Below the pieces are notes generated by a model, which saw only the letters and a list, made by a program, of their open reading frames with translations, ran no database searches and was not told the DNA's origin. DNA of 64,000 bases from Alphaproteobacteria bacterium AO1-B. GTDB taxonomy: Bacteria; Pseudomonadota; Alphaproteobacteria; Rhizobiales; Stappiaceae. Location of the stretch: NCBI GenBank assembly GCA_001890945.1, contig MLAX01000002.1:1116001-1180000 (forward strand), written 5' to 3'. Made by a program: the position numbers and the translations under genes. This document shows positions 1 through 8,194 of the stretch, in pieces (positions within the stretch are counted from its first letter, which is position 1; every line of letters begins with the position of its first letter).

Positions 1-238
1 TATAAAGCTGCGCGGCTTCCGAGTATTGACCAGCCTCCGACAAGCTGATGGCCTCAAGGAATGTGTCACCCGCTGACTGAGACTGTGTGTCTTGCCAGTA
101 GAGCCAGCCCCGGTAACCACCGGTGCCAACCACGATCAAGACAGCGACCGCGATCACCCAAGACCCGAAACGGTCCCAGAGACGGCGGTACTTCTCATGG
201 CGGATGTCCTCATCGACCTCACGAAAAATATCAGACAT
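1..238 (-). CDS. TPR-like (YfgM-type) membrane protein, C-terminus off the left edge
   Basis: Reading leftwards from the ATG at 238 gives about 79 residues that run off the window without a stop. The N-terminus (MSDIFREVDEDIRHEKYRRL) is a charged cytoplasmic head. One hydrophobic segment follows (about residues 26-42, WVIAVAVLIVVGTGGY), then a start of helical repeat sequence (AISLSEAGQYSEAAQLY) that looks like a TPR. This matches the alphaproteobacterial tetratricopeptide-like proteins usually found just upstream of the BamB-like protein and der genes. Those are inner-membrane anchored with periplasmic TPRs and are thought to act in envelope protein handling. The family assignment rests on the N-terminal pattern only, because most of the protein is missing. 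Confidence 0.8.
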   Translation of the reverse strand, partial: MSDIFREVDEDIRHEKYRRLWDRFGSWVIAVAVLIVVGTGGYRGWLYWQDTQSQSAGDTFLEAISLSEAGQYSEAAQLY

Positions 239-446
239 ACGTGGCTAGTTCCTGAATTTACTCTGCTACGCCGGTCCGGAAATCCGGATTGGCTCCCCAT
301 CAAGGGGCGCACATTATCCATTTGATCCGGCTCGGGCAATTCCCCGACCGGGCTTTAAACCGCCCTTCGTGGCGCAAGTGGGGCAACTGCCCGTTTTTCG
401 TTGTTTTTGTCCCGACCCGGGTGCGATTTACACGCTTCCACGTGTC

Positions 447-1022
447 TTACGCAACCGGCACCCCGATCAAAAGCACATGCAGCTTGAAGGCAAACAGGAC
501 ATAGAGACCAAGACCGATAAGAATCACGATGATGTCGGAGAACTTGCCAGGCTCTTTTGCCATCACCGCACCGCCGCCAAGGCCGCGCCGCTTCAGTGAG
601 ATGCGGTCTGCCACCGCCCAGACCAGGAAGCTGCCGAACAACAGAACAGATGCCAGATCGCCATTGGTGAGAAGGTGAGAAAACGCCCACAGTTTCACAG
701 CAACCAGCATCGGGTGTTTCAGAGCCTTTTTGATCCGGCATGGAACATAGGCGGCCACGAGGAAAATGAACACCGGAACCATGAACAGCATGGTGACGTG
801 ACGCAACCAGAATGGCGGGTCATAAATGATCGCGGGGCCTGCGGCGCGGGCAGCACCATACCCATAGATGATCATGACAAAGCCTATGGCGGAGACCACA
901 GCAAACAGGCCCTTGTAGCCAAGAACACCGAACTTTTCTTCCAATGCCGACCTCTTGTCAGCGAACATAGGCAGGCTGTGTATTCCCAAAAACAGAATCA
1001 ATCCGGCAATCAGCAAAAGCAT
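447..1022 (-). CDS. NnrU family integral membrane protein
   Basis: The 191-residue protein is almost entirely hydrophobic, with five or six predicted membrane helices. It carries the NnrU family features: an early G-x-HSLPMF motif (about residues 13-19), a central RHVTMLF segment, a KHPMLVAVKLWAFSHLLTNGD-like stretch and a C-terminal hydrophobic pair. NnrU was named from denitrifiers, where it accompanies nitrite and nitric oxide reductase genes, but most alphaproteobacterial copies stand apart from denitrification genes and their function is unknown. No nir or nor gene is nearby, so a nitrogen-oxide role should not be assumed. It is read alone on the minus strand, 120 bp downstream of the oxidoreductase gene. 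Confidence 0.85.
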   Translation of the reverse strand: MLLLIAGLILFLGIHSLPMFADKRSALEEKFGVLGYKGLFAVVSAIGFVMIIYGYGAARAAGPAIIYDPPFWLRHVTMLFMVPVFIFLVAAYVPCRIKKALKHPMLVAVKLWAFSHLLTNGDLASVLLFGSFLVWAVADRISLKRRGLGGGAVMAKEPGKFSDIIVILIGLGLYVLFAFKLHVLLIGVPVA

Positions 1023-1143
1023 GCCCGCTCTCCCTCAAGGCATTGGCCACCATTTGGCGCATCAGCGCCTCTTCAAAGCCGGACAATAAGAGCGGCATCA
1101 TGGGCCTGCAACCGGAATTGCCATTGTTTCATTGCGAATTTTG

Positions 1144-2277
1144 TCAGCGCAGCAGCGCTTTGGCTTGGTCCGGGCTGAGCGGATCTGGTCGTGTGGGCAT
1201 TTCGCTGATCTCTACGTGCTGGCCGGTTGATGCTGCGGTCTGGATAGCCTCGATAACATCAACTGTGTGGAGTGCACGCTCCATGGAACAGCGAAAGTCT
1301 TGTCCGAGGCGCACCGCATTGGCCATGTCCGCCAAACCAGCGGACCGGTAGTTGGCCCGCTCGCGGCCTTGTATCTTGAAATTTGGCAGGCCAAACGGGT
1401 GGTTGTCCTGGTTCAGGACTTCTCGTGTTCCGTCCTTTAAAACCCGGATTACATCACCGCCAAAAAACACGGGATCCGGCAAAAAGAGCGTTCCCTCGGA
1501 TCCATAAATTTCCATAGCGGAATGCGCATGGGCCTGGACGTCCCAACTTGCGGAAAACGCAACCAAAGGACCGTGCTTTACAGACAATGCAGCGTGGATT
1601 GTTGTCGGTGTTTCCACGTCGAAGACTTCGCCCTTGCGTGGACCCTGGCCAATTGTTCTGGTTTTGCTGGGCGTGCTGGACATCGCCGACACTTGCTCGA
1701 CCGGCCCGAGCAAATTGAGGACGCTGGAAATGAAATAAGGTCCGAAATCAGCCATTGGGCCAATGCCGGATTTGTAGAAGAGTTCCGGATTTGGATGCCA
1801 GGCCTCCATGCCGTGGTTCATGGCATGAAGCGTTGCGCCGGTAACCTCTCCAATCAGCCCCTCCGAAATGGCCTTTCGAGCCGTTTGCGGCGCCCCGCCC
1901 AAAAACGTGTCAGGCGCGCATCCGACAAAAAGCCCTAACTTTTCCGCGTGCTGCCGAACAGCCGCCCCTTCTGCGCAGGTGCGCGCAAACGGCTTTTCCG
2001 AATAGACATGCTTGCCGTTGTTCAATATTTCCCGGCTCATCATGGCATGTGCATCGGGCGCCGACAGATTGACGATCACGGAGATGTCTTCTGCCTGAAA
2101 GAGGTCATGAACTGTCTCAGCGCGAATATCGAACTCATCCGCCCGGACCAGCGCAACTTCACGATTTAGGTCCGCGCACGCACGCAATTGCAGGCCTTTG
2201 AATTTCGGGATGAGGTTAAAATAGATCCGCGAGGTATTGCCGCATCCCAGGATTCCGATACCCAGCTCGTCTGACAT
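1144..2277 (-). CDS. Gfo/Idh/MocA family NAD(P)-dependent oxidoreductase
   Basis: The protein has 377 residues. It opens with a Rossmann dinucleotide-binding strand and loop (GIGILGCGNTSRIY, residues 5-18). The family EKP motif follows (HVYSEKPFA, about residues 90-98), with the lysine that contacts cofactor and substrate, and then the mixed alpha/beta substrate domain (MADFGPYFISSVLNLLG). Members oxidise or epimerise sugars, inositols and related polyols, and the substrate cannot be read from sequence. I chose the ATG at 2277 because GGAGAC lies about 7 bases upstream; an in-frame start at 2319 would add 14 poorly conserved residues. It is monocistronic in appearance, with no sugar transporter next to it. 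Confidence 0.88.
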   Translation of the reverse strand: MSDELGIGILGCGNTSRIYFNLIPKFKGLQLRACADLNREVALVRADEFDIRAETVHDLFQAEDISVIVNLSAPDAHAMMSREILNNGKHVYSEKPFARTCAEGAAVRQHAEKLGLFVGCAPDTFLGGAPQTARKAISEGLIGEVTGATLHAMNHGMEAWHPNPELFYKSGIGPMADFGPYFISSVLNLLGPVEQVSAMSSTPSKTRTIGQGPRKGEVFDVETPTTIHAALSVKHGPLVAFSASWDVQAHAHSAMEIYGSEGTLFLPDPVFFGGDVIRVLKDGTREVLNQDNHPFGLPNFKIQGRERANYRSAGLADMANAVRLGQDFRCSMERALHTVDVIEAIQTAASTGQHVEISEMPTRPDPLSPDQAKALLR

Positions 2278-2531
2278 GGCGGGGGTCTCCGGTGCTCTCT
2301 TTATCGTTTCGCAATTCAATTAGACACCGAAGACGCGAGCCCCAACAAGACGGGCAAAAACAACGAGGGTTCCATCGTCTGTATCCGAAACCTAGTCCAG
2401 AAGATCGTCGCTGCGATTGTTATTGCTTAGCCAAAGCAACCAATGCTCAAACGGCTTGAAATCGAGAAACCCCTGATCTGGGAATCCTTTCACCACGTAA
2501 GTCAGAGGTACGCTTTTCCGGAGAAGACTTC

Positions 2532-3017
2532 ATGGCAAACAGCGCCGAAGCAACCACCCGCCCAATCGTTTCACATGATGATGTGCCGCTGACTGTTTTT
2601 CTGCTCACAGCCGCAGGGTTTCTTCCCTTCGGAGCCCTATCGTTCGGGGCAGTGTTTCTTCCGGCGGAGGCTCAGGCCTGGATCTTGCCGGCCCAGCACG
2701 CCTACGCCGCCGTGATCCTGTCTTTTCTCGGCGGGATTTATTGGGGGTGGGAATTTGCCATGACGTTTGTGCAGTCGCGCCCGGTGTCGCCACTGCGGCT
2801 GGTGATTGGCGTCTTGCCATCCATCTTTGGCTGGCTCGCATTGTTCTTGAGCGGCATGTGGGCCGCGCTGGCGCTTACCGCCTGTTTTCTGGCATGGCTC
2901 GGATATGATCTCTGGCGAACGCAGTCGCATTCTGCACCGCGCTGGTATCCGAAACTGCGCATTCCGGTCACTGTTGCCGTGGTTGTCTCGCTGATTGCGC
3001 CGGTTCTGGCAGGTTAA
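2532..3017 (+). CDS. DUF3429 membrane protein
   Basis: The 161-residue protein has five hydrophobic segments and the DUF3429 pattern: a glycine-rich YAAVILSFLGGIYWG motif (about residues 57-71) followed by a VLPSIFGWLALFL segment and an aromatic FLAWLGYDLWRT helix. It is a probable inner-membrane protein of unknown function, widespread in alphaproteobacteria. The gene stands alone on the plus strand and its last four bases overlap the 3' end of zur on the opposite strand, so the two transcripts converge. The stop-to-stop overlap leaves no room for a terminator between them. Confidence 0.85.
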   Translation: MANSAEATTRPIVSHDDVPLTVFLLTAAGFLPFGALSFGAVFLPAEAQAWILPAQHAYAAVILSFLGGIYWGWEFAMTFVQSRPVSPLRLVIGVLPSIFGWLALFLSGMWAALALTACFLAWLGYDLWRTQSHSAPRWYPKLRIPVTVAVVVSLIAPVLAG

Positions 3018-3424
3018 ACTTGTTGAGACGCTGAACACACCTTGCAGAGCCCGCGCAGTTCGATGGTCGTGCGCGACAGTTTAAACTCCTGCTCCTTCGT
3101 CCACTTGAGCAAGTCTTCAATCGCGCGATCCGGAGAAAACTCCTGAACGTTGCCGCATGTCTCGCAGATCGCAAACGCTGCGGTCTTGTGATCTGCACAG
3201 CCTTTGTGGCGGCAGGCAACAAAGGCGTTCAGGCTTTCAAGGCGATGCACCAGACCGTAGTCGACCAGCTTGTCCAACGCCCGGTAGACCTGAAGCGGCG
3301 CGCGAAACCCCTTCTCCCGCAAGTCGTCGAGAAGGGCATAGGCTGTCAGCGGGCCGCTGGCGTCAGAAAGTTTACCGAACACCAGCGCCTGGTTTTTTGT
3401 CAGATCCGGATGGGCATGAGCCAT
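3014..3424 (-). CDS. zur: Zinc-uptake repressor Zur (Fur superfamily)
   Basis: The 136-residue protein has the Fur fold: an N-terminal winged helix with the recognition region around LQVYRALDKLVDYGLVHRLES (roughly residues 42-62) and a C-terminal metal-binding dimerisation domain. It contains two CxxC pairs (CETC near residue 87 and CKVC near residue 128) that form the structural zinc site, plus Cys and His residues in ACRHKGCADH. Zur represses zinc import genes when zinc is sufficient. Its position as last gene of znuC-znuB-zur, 3 bases after znuB, supports Zur over Fur or Irr. The Zur-box-like site upstream of znuC suggests autoregulation. Confidence 0.93.
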   Translation of the reverse strand: MAHAHPDLTKNQALVFGKLSDASGPLTAYALLDDLREKGFRAPLQVYRALDKLVDYGLVHRLESLNAFVACRHKGCADHKTAAFAICETCGNVQEFSPDRAIEDLLKWTKEQEFKLSRTTIELRGLCKVCSASQQV

Positions 3425-3427
3425 GTC

Positions 3428-4252
3428 CTAAATCCCTCCCCGGTTTTCAGCGGTCAGTTTCTGAATCAACCTTCGAACCGGAAAAAGGCTGAGCACAAAA
3501 AGAAGCATGGCAGCGACCACAATAGACGGTCCTGACGGGGTATCGTAGTAAAGCGAACCATTGAGCCCTGCAACAACAGCGACCACGCCGGCGAATGCTG
3601 CAATAACGGCCATTTGTTCCGGTGAACCAGCCCATCTGCGGGCCGCGGCTGCCGGCAAAATTAGCAGCGCCGTAATCAAGAGCGCGCCAATGATCTTCAA
3701 CGAAATCGCAATGACAATTGCCGTCAGTAGCATAAAGACCAATTCCGCCCGGTCCGGGCGCAATCCTTCAGCCCCGGCAAGATCAGAACTGACGGTTGCC
3801 GCAAACAAATGCCGCCAGATCAGCAGCAGCCCGCCTAGCACAATGGCGCCGCCGCCATATATCATCGCAATGTCCGTCCGCGTGACCGAAAGTATGTCGC
3901 CAAACAGAAGCCCCAAAAGATCCACTCGAACCCAGGTCATGAAAGCCAGGCAGACAAGGCCGATCGCGAGCGCAGAATGGGATAACAAGCCCAACAGCGC
4001 GTCAGACGGCAGGGTGTCTCCGTGACGAAGTGCCAAAAGGAGCAGTGCGAGCACAATGGATACCGCCCCGACAGATAGCGTGATGTTGACATCCAGCAAC
4101 AAGGCCAGCGCCACGCCAAGGAGTGCTGCATGGGAAAGGGTGTCGCCAAAATAAGCCATGCGGCGCCAGACCACGAAACATCCCAATGGTCCTGCGACAA
4201 AGGCCACGCCAATGCCTGCAATCAACGCCCGCGTGAAGAAATCATCAAGCAT
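3428..4252 (-). CDS. znuB: Zinc ABC transporter permease ZnuB
   Basis: The 274-residue polytopic inner-membrane protein of the ABC-3 permease family has about eight hydrophobic segments. The opening FTRALIAGIGVAFVAGPLGCFVVWRRMAYFGDTLSHAALLG region contains the typical GDTLSHAALLGVA coupling motif. It forms the channel of the high-affinity zinc importer with ZnuC. The start overlaps the end of znuC by 8 bases and zur follows after 3 bases, so the three genes are translationally coupled. The permease-ATPase-Zur arrangement argues for zinc rather than manganese, which the sequence alone does not exclude. Confidence 0.92.
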   Translation of the reverse strand: MLDDFFTRALIAGIGVAFVAGPLGCFVVWRRMAYFGDTLSHAALLGVALALLLDVNITLSVGAVSIVLALLLLALRHGDTLPSDALLGLLSHSALAIGLVCLAFMTWVRVDLLGLLFGDILSVTRTDIAMIYGGGAIVLGGLLLIWRHLFAATVSSDLAGAEGLRPDRAELVFMLLTAIVIAISLKIIGALLITALLILPAAAARRWAGSPEQMAVIAAFAGVVAVVAGLNGSLYYDTPSGPSIVVAAMLLFVLSLFPVRRLIQKLTAENRGGI

Positions 4253-5123
4253 CGGCTATACCGCCCGCGACCCGTTTATGACGAGCTGTTTCGTCCGAAG
4301 GCTGCCCCCCGGATATCCCGTGAGCCTCATGCGTGTGGTCATGCTCTCCAGGGCAATGGTCGCAAACTGTGCCGTCTGAATGGCGGACACGGCCATCGGG
4401 GAGATGAACATGATCATGATGGTGCTCATAGACCGCCAACGCACCACCGGCCCGGGTGCCGAACAACTGCTGGTAATTCTCGTTGCGACTGACATCGGAC
4501 GGAGTGCCCCGGCAGCAGACATGTCCATTCAGGCACACCACTTGGTCCGCTGCCGCCATGACCACGTGCAGGTCATGTGAAATCATCAAGATGCCGCATC
4601 CGACCGTATTCCGGATCTCTGAAATCAAGCCGTAAATCGCAATCTCGCCAGCATAATCGACGCCTTGTACCGGTTCGTCCAGAACAAGGAGATCCGGCGA
4701 CCGCGCGATAGCGCGCGCCAACATCACCCTTTGAAGCTCGCCGCCAGACAGCGTGCGCATTTCCTCGCCGACCAACCGGGCCGCACCGGTGCGCTCAAGC
4801 GCGGCCATGCATTCAGCATCGGACAAAGGATTGGTGAGCCGCATGAACCTTTTAACATTCAGCGGCAGCGTCCAGTCTATCGACAGTTTCTGTGGAACAT
4901 ACCCAACAGAGAGACCATTGCGCCGAACAGCAGAGCCTTCTGTTGGTTTATGGATCCCCAACGCCAGTTTCGCCGTCGTCGACTTTCCGGAACCGTTCGG
5001 ACCTATGAGGGTGACGATTTCACCGGGTGAAACGGTCAAATCGACACCGCGCACAAGCCAGCTTCCGCTCTTTTGGATCCCGGCCCGGGTCAACTGCACC
5101 AGATTGTCGGCTGCTTCGCTCAT
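4245..5123 (-). CDS. znuC: Zinc ABC transporter ATP-binding protein ZnuC with His-rich tail
   Basis: The 292-residue ATPase shows Walker A (GPNGSGKST, residues 41-49), the ABC signature (LSGGELQRVMLARA, 125-138), Walker B (LLVLDEP, 145-151) and the switch histidine in ISHDLHVV (181-188). Residues 233-268 after the ATPase core form a tail with 11 histidines and 2 cysteines (EHHHDHVH, CDHC, EHDHTHEAH). This suggests direct zinc binding, perhaps as a sensor or buffer. It is the first gene of the operon with znuB and zur. No znuA gene for the periplasmic zinc-binding protein is present on either side; the divergent neighbour is manC instead. Confidence 0.93.
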   Translation of the reverse strand: MSEAADNLVQLTRAGIQKSGSWLVRGVDLTVSPGEIVTLIGPNGSGKSTTAKLALGIHKPTEGSAVRRNGLSVGYVPQKLSIDWTLPLNVKRFMRLTNPLSDAECMAALERTGAARLVGEEMRTLSGGELQRVMLARAIARSPDLLVLDEPVQGVDYAGEIAIYGLISEIRNTVGCGILMISHDLHVVMAAADQVVCLNGHVCCRGTPSDVSRNENYQQLFGTRAGGALAVYEHHHDHVHLPDGRVRHSDGTVCDHCPGEHDHTHEAHGISGGQPSDETARHKRVAGGIADA

Positions 5124-5157
5124 TCAACTCGCCTTTTGGGGATTCTTTGCCCCAGAG

Positions 5158-5172
5158 TGTTATATTATTACG
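5158..5172. promoter_or_regulatory. Candidate Zur box upstream of znuC
   Basis: TGTTATATTATTACG lies about 35 bases upstream of the znuC start. Around the central T the arms TGTTATA and TATTACG match as an inverted repeat at 5 of 7 positions. It resembles the AT-rich dyad (TGTTATA-N-TATAACA) bound by alphaproteobacterial Zur proteins. The position fits repression of the znuC-znuB-zur promoter. The divergent manC start is about 110 bases away on the other side, so control of manC is less likely. Confidence 0.6.
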
Positions 5173-5282
5173 TAAGTACTGTTTCATGTCTCCGGTTGCA
5201 AGCTGGTGCTGCGCTGTTAACACTTCCCTGCAAACTATCCGCTTACAAACAAGCATTGAATTTCACATCAGGAATCGGCTCG

Positions 5283-6668
5283 ATGATTTATCCCTGCATT
5301 TTGTCTGGTGGTATTGGATCCCGCCTTTGGCCCCTGTCCCGCAAAGACCGCCCAAAGCAGTTTTTGCCGATATTCGGCGGCGAGAGCCTGTTCCAAAAGA
5401 CCTGCAAGCGAGTCTCGGGCGAAGGATTTTCCAATCCGATCGTAATCGGCGGCGACAGCCATCGCTTCCTGATGGGCGAACAGCTTGCCGAGATCGACAC
5501 TGCAGCCACAACAATCCTGCTGGAGCCGGTGGGCCGGAACACCGCCCCGCCTGCCCTCATGGCCGCGTTGCTGGCGTATGAAGAGGATCCGAATGCCCTG
5601 ATCCTGCTTCTTCCGTCAGACCACCTGATCGGCAAGGAAGATGTGTTCATGACGGCAGTTCACCACGCGCGGGACGCTGCTCTGTCGGGCAAAATCGTCA
5701 CATTCGGCATCACGCCGACAGAGCCCAACACAGGATACGGATATATCAAACTGGAGCCGGGTAGCGACCCGGTTCGCGGTGTGGCAGCTTTTGTTGAAAA
5801 GCCGGACCTTGAGCGGGCAAAAGCCTTTCTGGCCGATGGCGCTCATGTCTGGAATGCCGGGATTTTTCTCTATTCGGCGAAGACAATGATTGAGGCCTTC
5901 AAGACTTACCAACCAGCTTTGTCAGAGGCGATTACCGCGCTGATGGCCACCCGCCATGGTGATCTGGACTTTACCCGGCTCGATGAGGACGGCTTTGCAG
6001 CGCTTGAAAACATCTCAATCGACTATGCAATTATGGAGAAGGCAGACAATGTGGTCTGTGCGCCGATGGCTCCGGATTGGGATGATCTCGGTTCCTGGTC
6101 AGCGATCTGGGGTGTGCTTGATAAGGACGGCAGCGGAAACTCGGCGATCGGCGATGCCCGATTCCTCGACTGCAAGGAATGCCTTGCCTATGCCGACCAA
6201 CGGCTGGTGTCCGTCATCGGCCTGGAAGATGTCATGGTGATTGCGACCACAGACAGTGTGCTTGTTGCCCACAAGGACAAGGCGCAGGATGTTAAGAAAG
6301 TGGTCGAGCAGCTGGAATCGGAGGGGCGCAGCGAAACCGAGCGGCATCCGCGGACCTACCGGCCATGGGGCTACACAGAGCGGATCAACGCAGGCGACCG
6401 GTTTGCCGTTCAGTCCATGATGATCAAACCAGGAAAGCGCCTTAGCCTTCAAAGCCATTTGCATCGCGCCGAGCATTGGGTCGTTGTCTCCGGGACGCTG
6501 GAGATCACCATCAATGGTCAGGTGAGCCTTCTGACGGAAAACCAGTCGGCATATGTCCCGCTCGGAGCGCAGCATACTCTGCACAATCCAGGTCGCATTC
6601 CTGTCCGAATGATCGAGGTGCAATCCGGAACCTATCTTCAGGAAGACGATATCGTTCGTCATTCCTGA
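5283..6668 (+). CDS. manC: Mannose-1-phosphate guanylyltransferase / mannose-6-phosphate isomerase (type II PMI)
   Basis: The 461-residue bifunctional enzyme makes GDP-mannose from mannose-1-phosphate and can also interconvert fructose-6-phosphate and mannose-6-phosphate. The N-terminal nucleotidyltransferase domain has the signature SGGIGSRLWPLSRKDRPKQF (residues 8-27). The C-terminal cupin PMI domain starts near RPWGYTERINAGDRFAVQ, and metal-binding histidines appear in LSLQSHLHRAEHW. The frame is open upstream to 5073, but homology begins at the ATG at 5283, which has AGGAATC about 9 bases before it. GDP-mannose is the substrate of Gmd, encoded near the right end of this window, and of general polysaccharide synthesis. 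No other sugar gene is adjacent here. Confidence 0.93.
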   Translation: MIYPCILSGGIGSRLWPLSRKDRPKQFLPIFGGESLFQKTCKRVSGEGFSNPIVIGGDSHRFLMGEQLAEIDTAATTILLEPVGRNTAPPALMAALLAYEEDPNALILLLPSDHLIGKEDVFMTAVHHARDAALSGKIVTFGITPTEPNTGYGYIKLEPGSDPVRGVAAFVEKPDLERAKAFLADGAHVWNAGIFLYSAKTMIEAFKTYQPALSEAITALMATRHGDLDFTRLDEDGFAALENISIDYAIMEKADNVVCAPMAPDWDDLGSWSAIWGVLDKDGSGNSAIGDARFLDCKECLAYADQRLVSVIGLEDVMVIATTDSVLVAHKDKAQDVKKVVEQLESEGRSETERHPRTYRPWGYTERINAGDRFAVQSMMIKPGKRLSLQSHLHRAEHWVVVSGTLEITINGQVSLLTENQSAYVPLGAQHTLHNPGRIPVRMIEVQSGTYLQEDDIVRHS

Positions 6669-6697
6669 AGAAGCGGCGGTCCCCCACCCAATGGGAG

Positions 6698-7087
6698 TTA
6701 GAGGTCTTTCAGCTTGGCACTGACTTCGCGAAGCGTAAGCTTGTCTGCGGACGGCGGCGCGACTGAATGGCTGCCGAGCCCAGTGATACGTTCCGCCGCA
6801 TCCTTCAGGTTGTGGTCCACGCGCTCCAGAACCATGCTCGGCATGCGCAGAGCAGCTGTGTAGACAACGATCGCCTCATTCACAGACGCCTCAAAGTTGA
6901 TACTGGCAACCGCCACATAGACCGTTTCAGCCATCTGAGCGAGCTCTTCGGCATCCTCAACCATTGGCTTTATCATGGTCACAGTCTGATCAGGATTAAG
7001 ACCGACCCAAACCGCACCAGCAATAAAAACGAACGTAAAAACAAGGATATGAAAATTTCTCAGGAAATATCCCACCACAACCCCCAC
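6698..7087 (-). CDS. Hypothetical protein with one N-terminal membrane helix
   Basis: The 129-residue protein has one clear hydrophobic helix (about residues 10-28, NFHILVFTFVFIAGAVWVGL) followed by a mostly helical soluble part with acidic and amphipathic character (MVEDAEELAQMAETVYVAVASINFEASVNEAIVVY). I do not recognise a family. The layout suggests a bitopic membrane protein with a small helical domain outside or inside the cell. It converges on manC, with 29 bases between the stops. Codon use looks like that of its neighbours, which supports a real gene. Confidence 0.6.
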   Translation of the reverse strand: MGVVVGYFLRNFHILVFTFVFIAGAVWVGLNPDQTVTMIKPMVEDAEELAQMAETVYVAVASINFEASVNEAIVVYTAALRMPSMVLERVDHNLKDAAERITGLGSHSVAPPSADKLTLREVSAKLKDL

Positions 7088-7339
7088 GGTAGGTTAACAA
7101 CTCATTAACACGTGATTGTTGGTAATTGTGGGTGCAACAAAACGCAAGATGGCTGCCTGTTTGCGCGCCGGTATTTTCCCTGTGATGGTTAACGGCCGGG
7201 CGGTCCCGAACACAAACAAAGACGCAATTTAGAGGCGAGCTTTCACCTCAATTTGCCGATCGATAAAGTTTTACAGGAAGAATTACCGTAGTTTTACGGA
7301 GTGCCCCTTACAACGCGGCAGAAGTTCAAGGAGATACAC

Positions 7340-7489
7340 ATGTTCGACAGGAGCGGCGAAATGAGACTTTCGTCACTGGGTTTGCTGCTCATATTGGCAG
7401 CATGTGTCATGACGCTGTTTATTCAGCCAAGCCCGCAATATCAGGTCGACCCGCAGACTGTCGGCGCTTTTTTTGGCAGATCGGAATAG
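7340..7489 (+). CDS. Small single-helix membrane protein (49 aa)
   Basis: The ATG at 7340 has a strong Shine-Dalgarno (AAGGAG, about 7328-7333) at good spacing and opens a 49-residue frame. The product has a short polar head, one hydrophobic segment (LSSLGLLLILAACVMTLFI) and a polar tail (PSPQYQVDPQTVGAFFGRSE). The helix contains an LAAC sequence that superficially resembles a lipobox, but it lies inside the hydrophobic stretch, so lipidation is uncertain. The family is not recognised. The ribosome-binding site is the main reason to call it. A longer in-frame start at 7301 lacks such a site. Confidence 0.5.
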   Translation: MFDRSGEMRLSSLGLLLILAACVMTLFIQPSPQYQVDPQTVGAFFGRSE

Positions 7490-7542
7490 CAGTCATTGTG
7501 ACCGATCCGTAGGTGGGTCAATCGAAGACGGAGCTCTAATTT

Positions 7543-7923
7543 TCAAGCCTTTCGAACCTCACGGCGGTGCGCTCGCGCCGTCTCTGCCTTTACCGGGATC
7601 GGCTCAAGTCTCGGCTCAAACATCGCCGGCAATTTCGAACCCGGTCCGCCTTTTGTTTGATCAGCCCCAAGGAGCATGATCGCGGAGCCGACAACAACCG
7701 ACACCAGTGTAATGACCAGTCCAGCGACGAGCATAAGTATCGGCACCAATGGGCTGTCATCGCCTCTAATCAGAACTGTCAGGTTGCCGATGTTCGAATA
7801 AAAAATGCCGCCAACAACCAGCCCGGAAATCCCGACACCTGCCAAACTGTTTACGACCAAGAGCCGGAAAAACGGATCTTTTGGCAAAAACCGTTTTGCG
7901 ATTGCATCTACTTTCACGGTCAT
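7543..7923 (-). CDS. Hypothetical two-helix membrane protein
   Basis: From the ATG at 7923 the product has 126 residues. Two hydrophobic segments (LLVVNSLAGVGISGLVVGGI and ILMLVAGLVITLVSVVVGSA) flank a short polar loop, followed by a basic C-terminal tail (RAHRREVRKA). The frame stays open to a TTG at 8022, but I favour the ATG because AAAGGG precedes it by about 8 bases and the extra residues look non-conserved. No family is recognised. It is transcribed away from the padR promoter region and converges on the small gene ending at 7489. Confidence 0.6.
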   Translation of the reverse strand: MTVKVDAIAKRFLPKDPFFRLLVVNSLAGVGISGLVVGGIFYSNIGNLTVLIRGDDSPLVPILMLVAGLVITLVSVVVGSAIMLLGADQTKGGPGSKLPAMFEPRLEPIPVKAETARAHRREVRKA

Positions 7924-8092
7924 TTCTGAAACCCTTTGTCGCTCGACGCCTCTGTAGAAGCTTAGAGCCCGACCCGATGAGCGCAACCTGTCAAATCCCC
8001 GCAGTAATTCTCTGTCGTACAAGTTCCATTAAGGATCCGCTTTCTTTTTCGAGGCGTACACCTTGCGGAATGCCGGTTTGATATATATTAGT

Positions 8093-8104
8093 TCGATATA
8101 TCGA
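8093..8104. promoter_or_regulatory. Perfect palindrome upstream of padR, candidate PadR operator
   Basis: TCGATATATCGA is a perfect 12-base palindrome about 90 bases before the padR start. It sits in an AT-rich track with the related half-sites GATATATA (8080-8087) and GGTATATGAC (8108-8117), giving three ATAT-type elements in under 40 bases. PadR-family regulators of efflux genes usually bind such dyads in their own promoters, and padR is the first gene of the efflux operon. The operator role is inference from position and symmetry. Confidence 0.5.
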
Positions 8105-8194
8105 TCCGGTATATGACAGTTTTGCGAATGCCGCGAGCAAAGCAACTCGCGGATTTGCTGTTGGCGGCATCGACAGATGCTGAAGGAGCCAATC

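Noticed and set aside
383..412. GGGC-AACT-GCCC followed by a T-run on the plus strand, resembling a terminator
   Set aside because: The stem is only 4-5 bases and no plus-strand gene ends before it; the flanking genes are on the minus strand.
5073..5282. Upstream extension of manC by 70 codons
   Set aside because: The added residues overlap the znuC coding start and the Zur-box region and lack homology; the nucleotidyltransferase signature begins right after the ATG at 5283.
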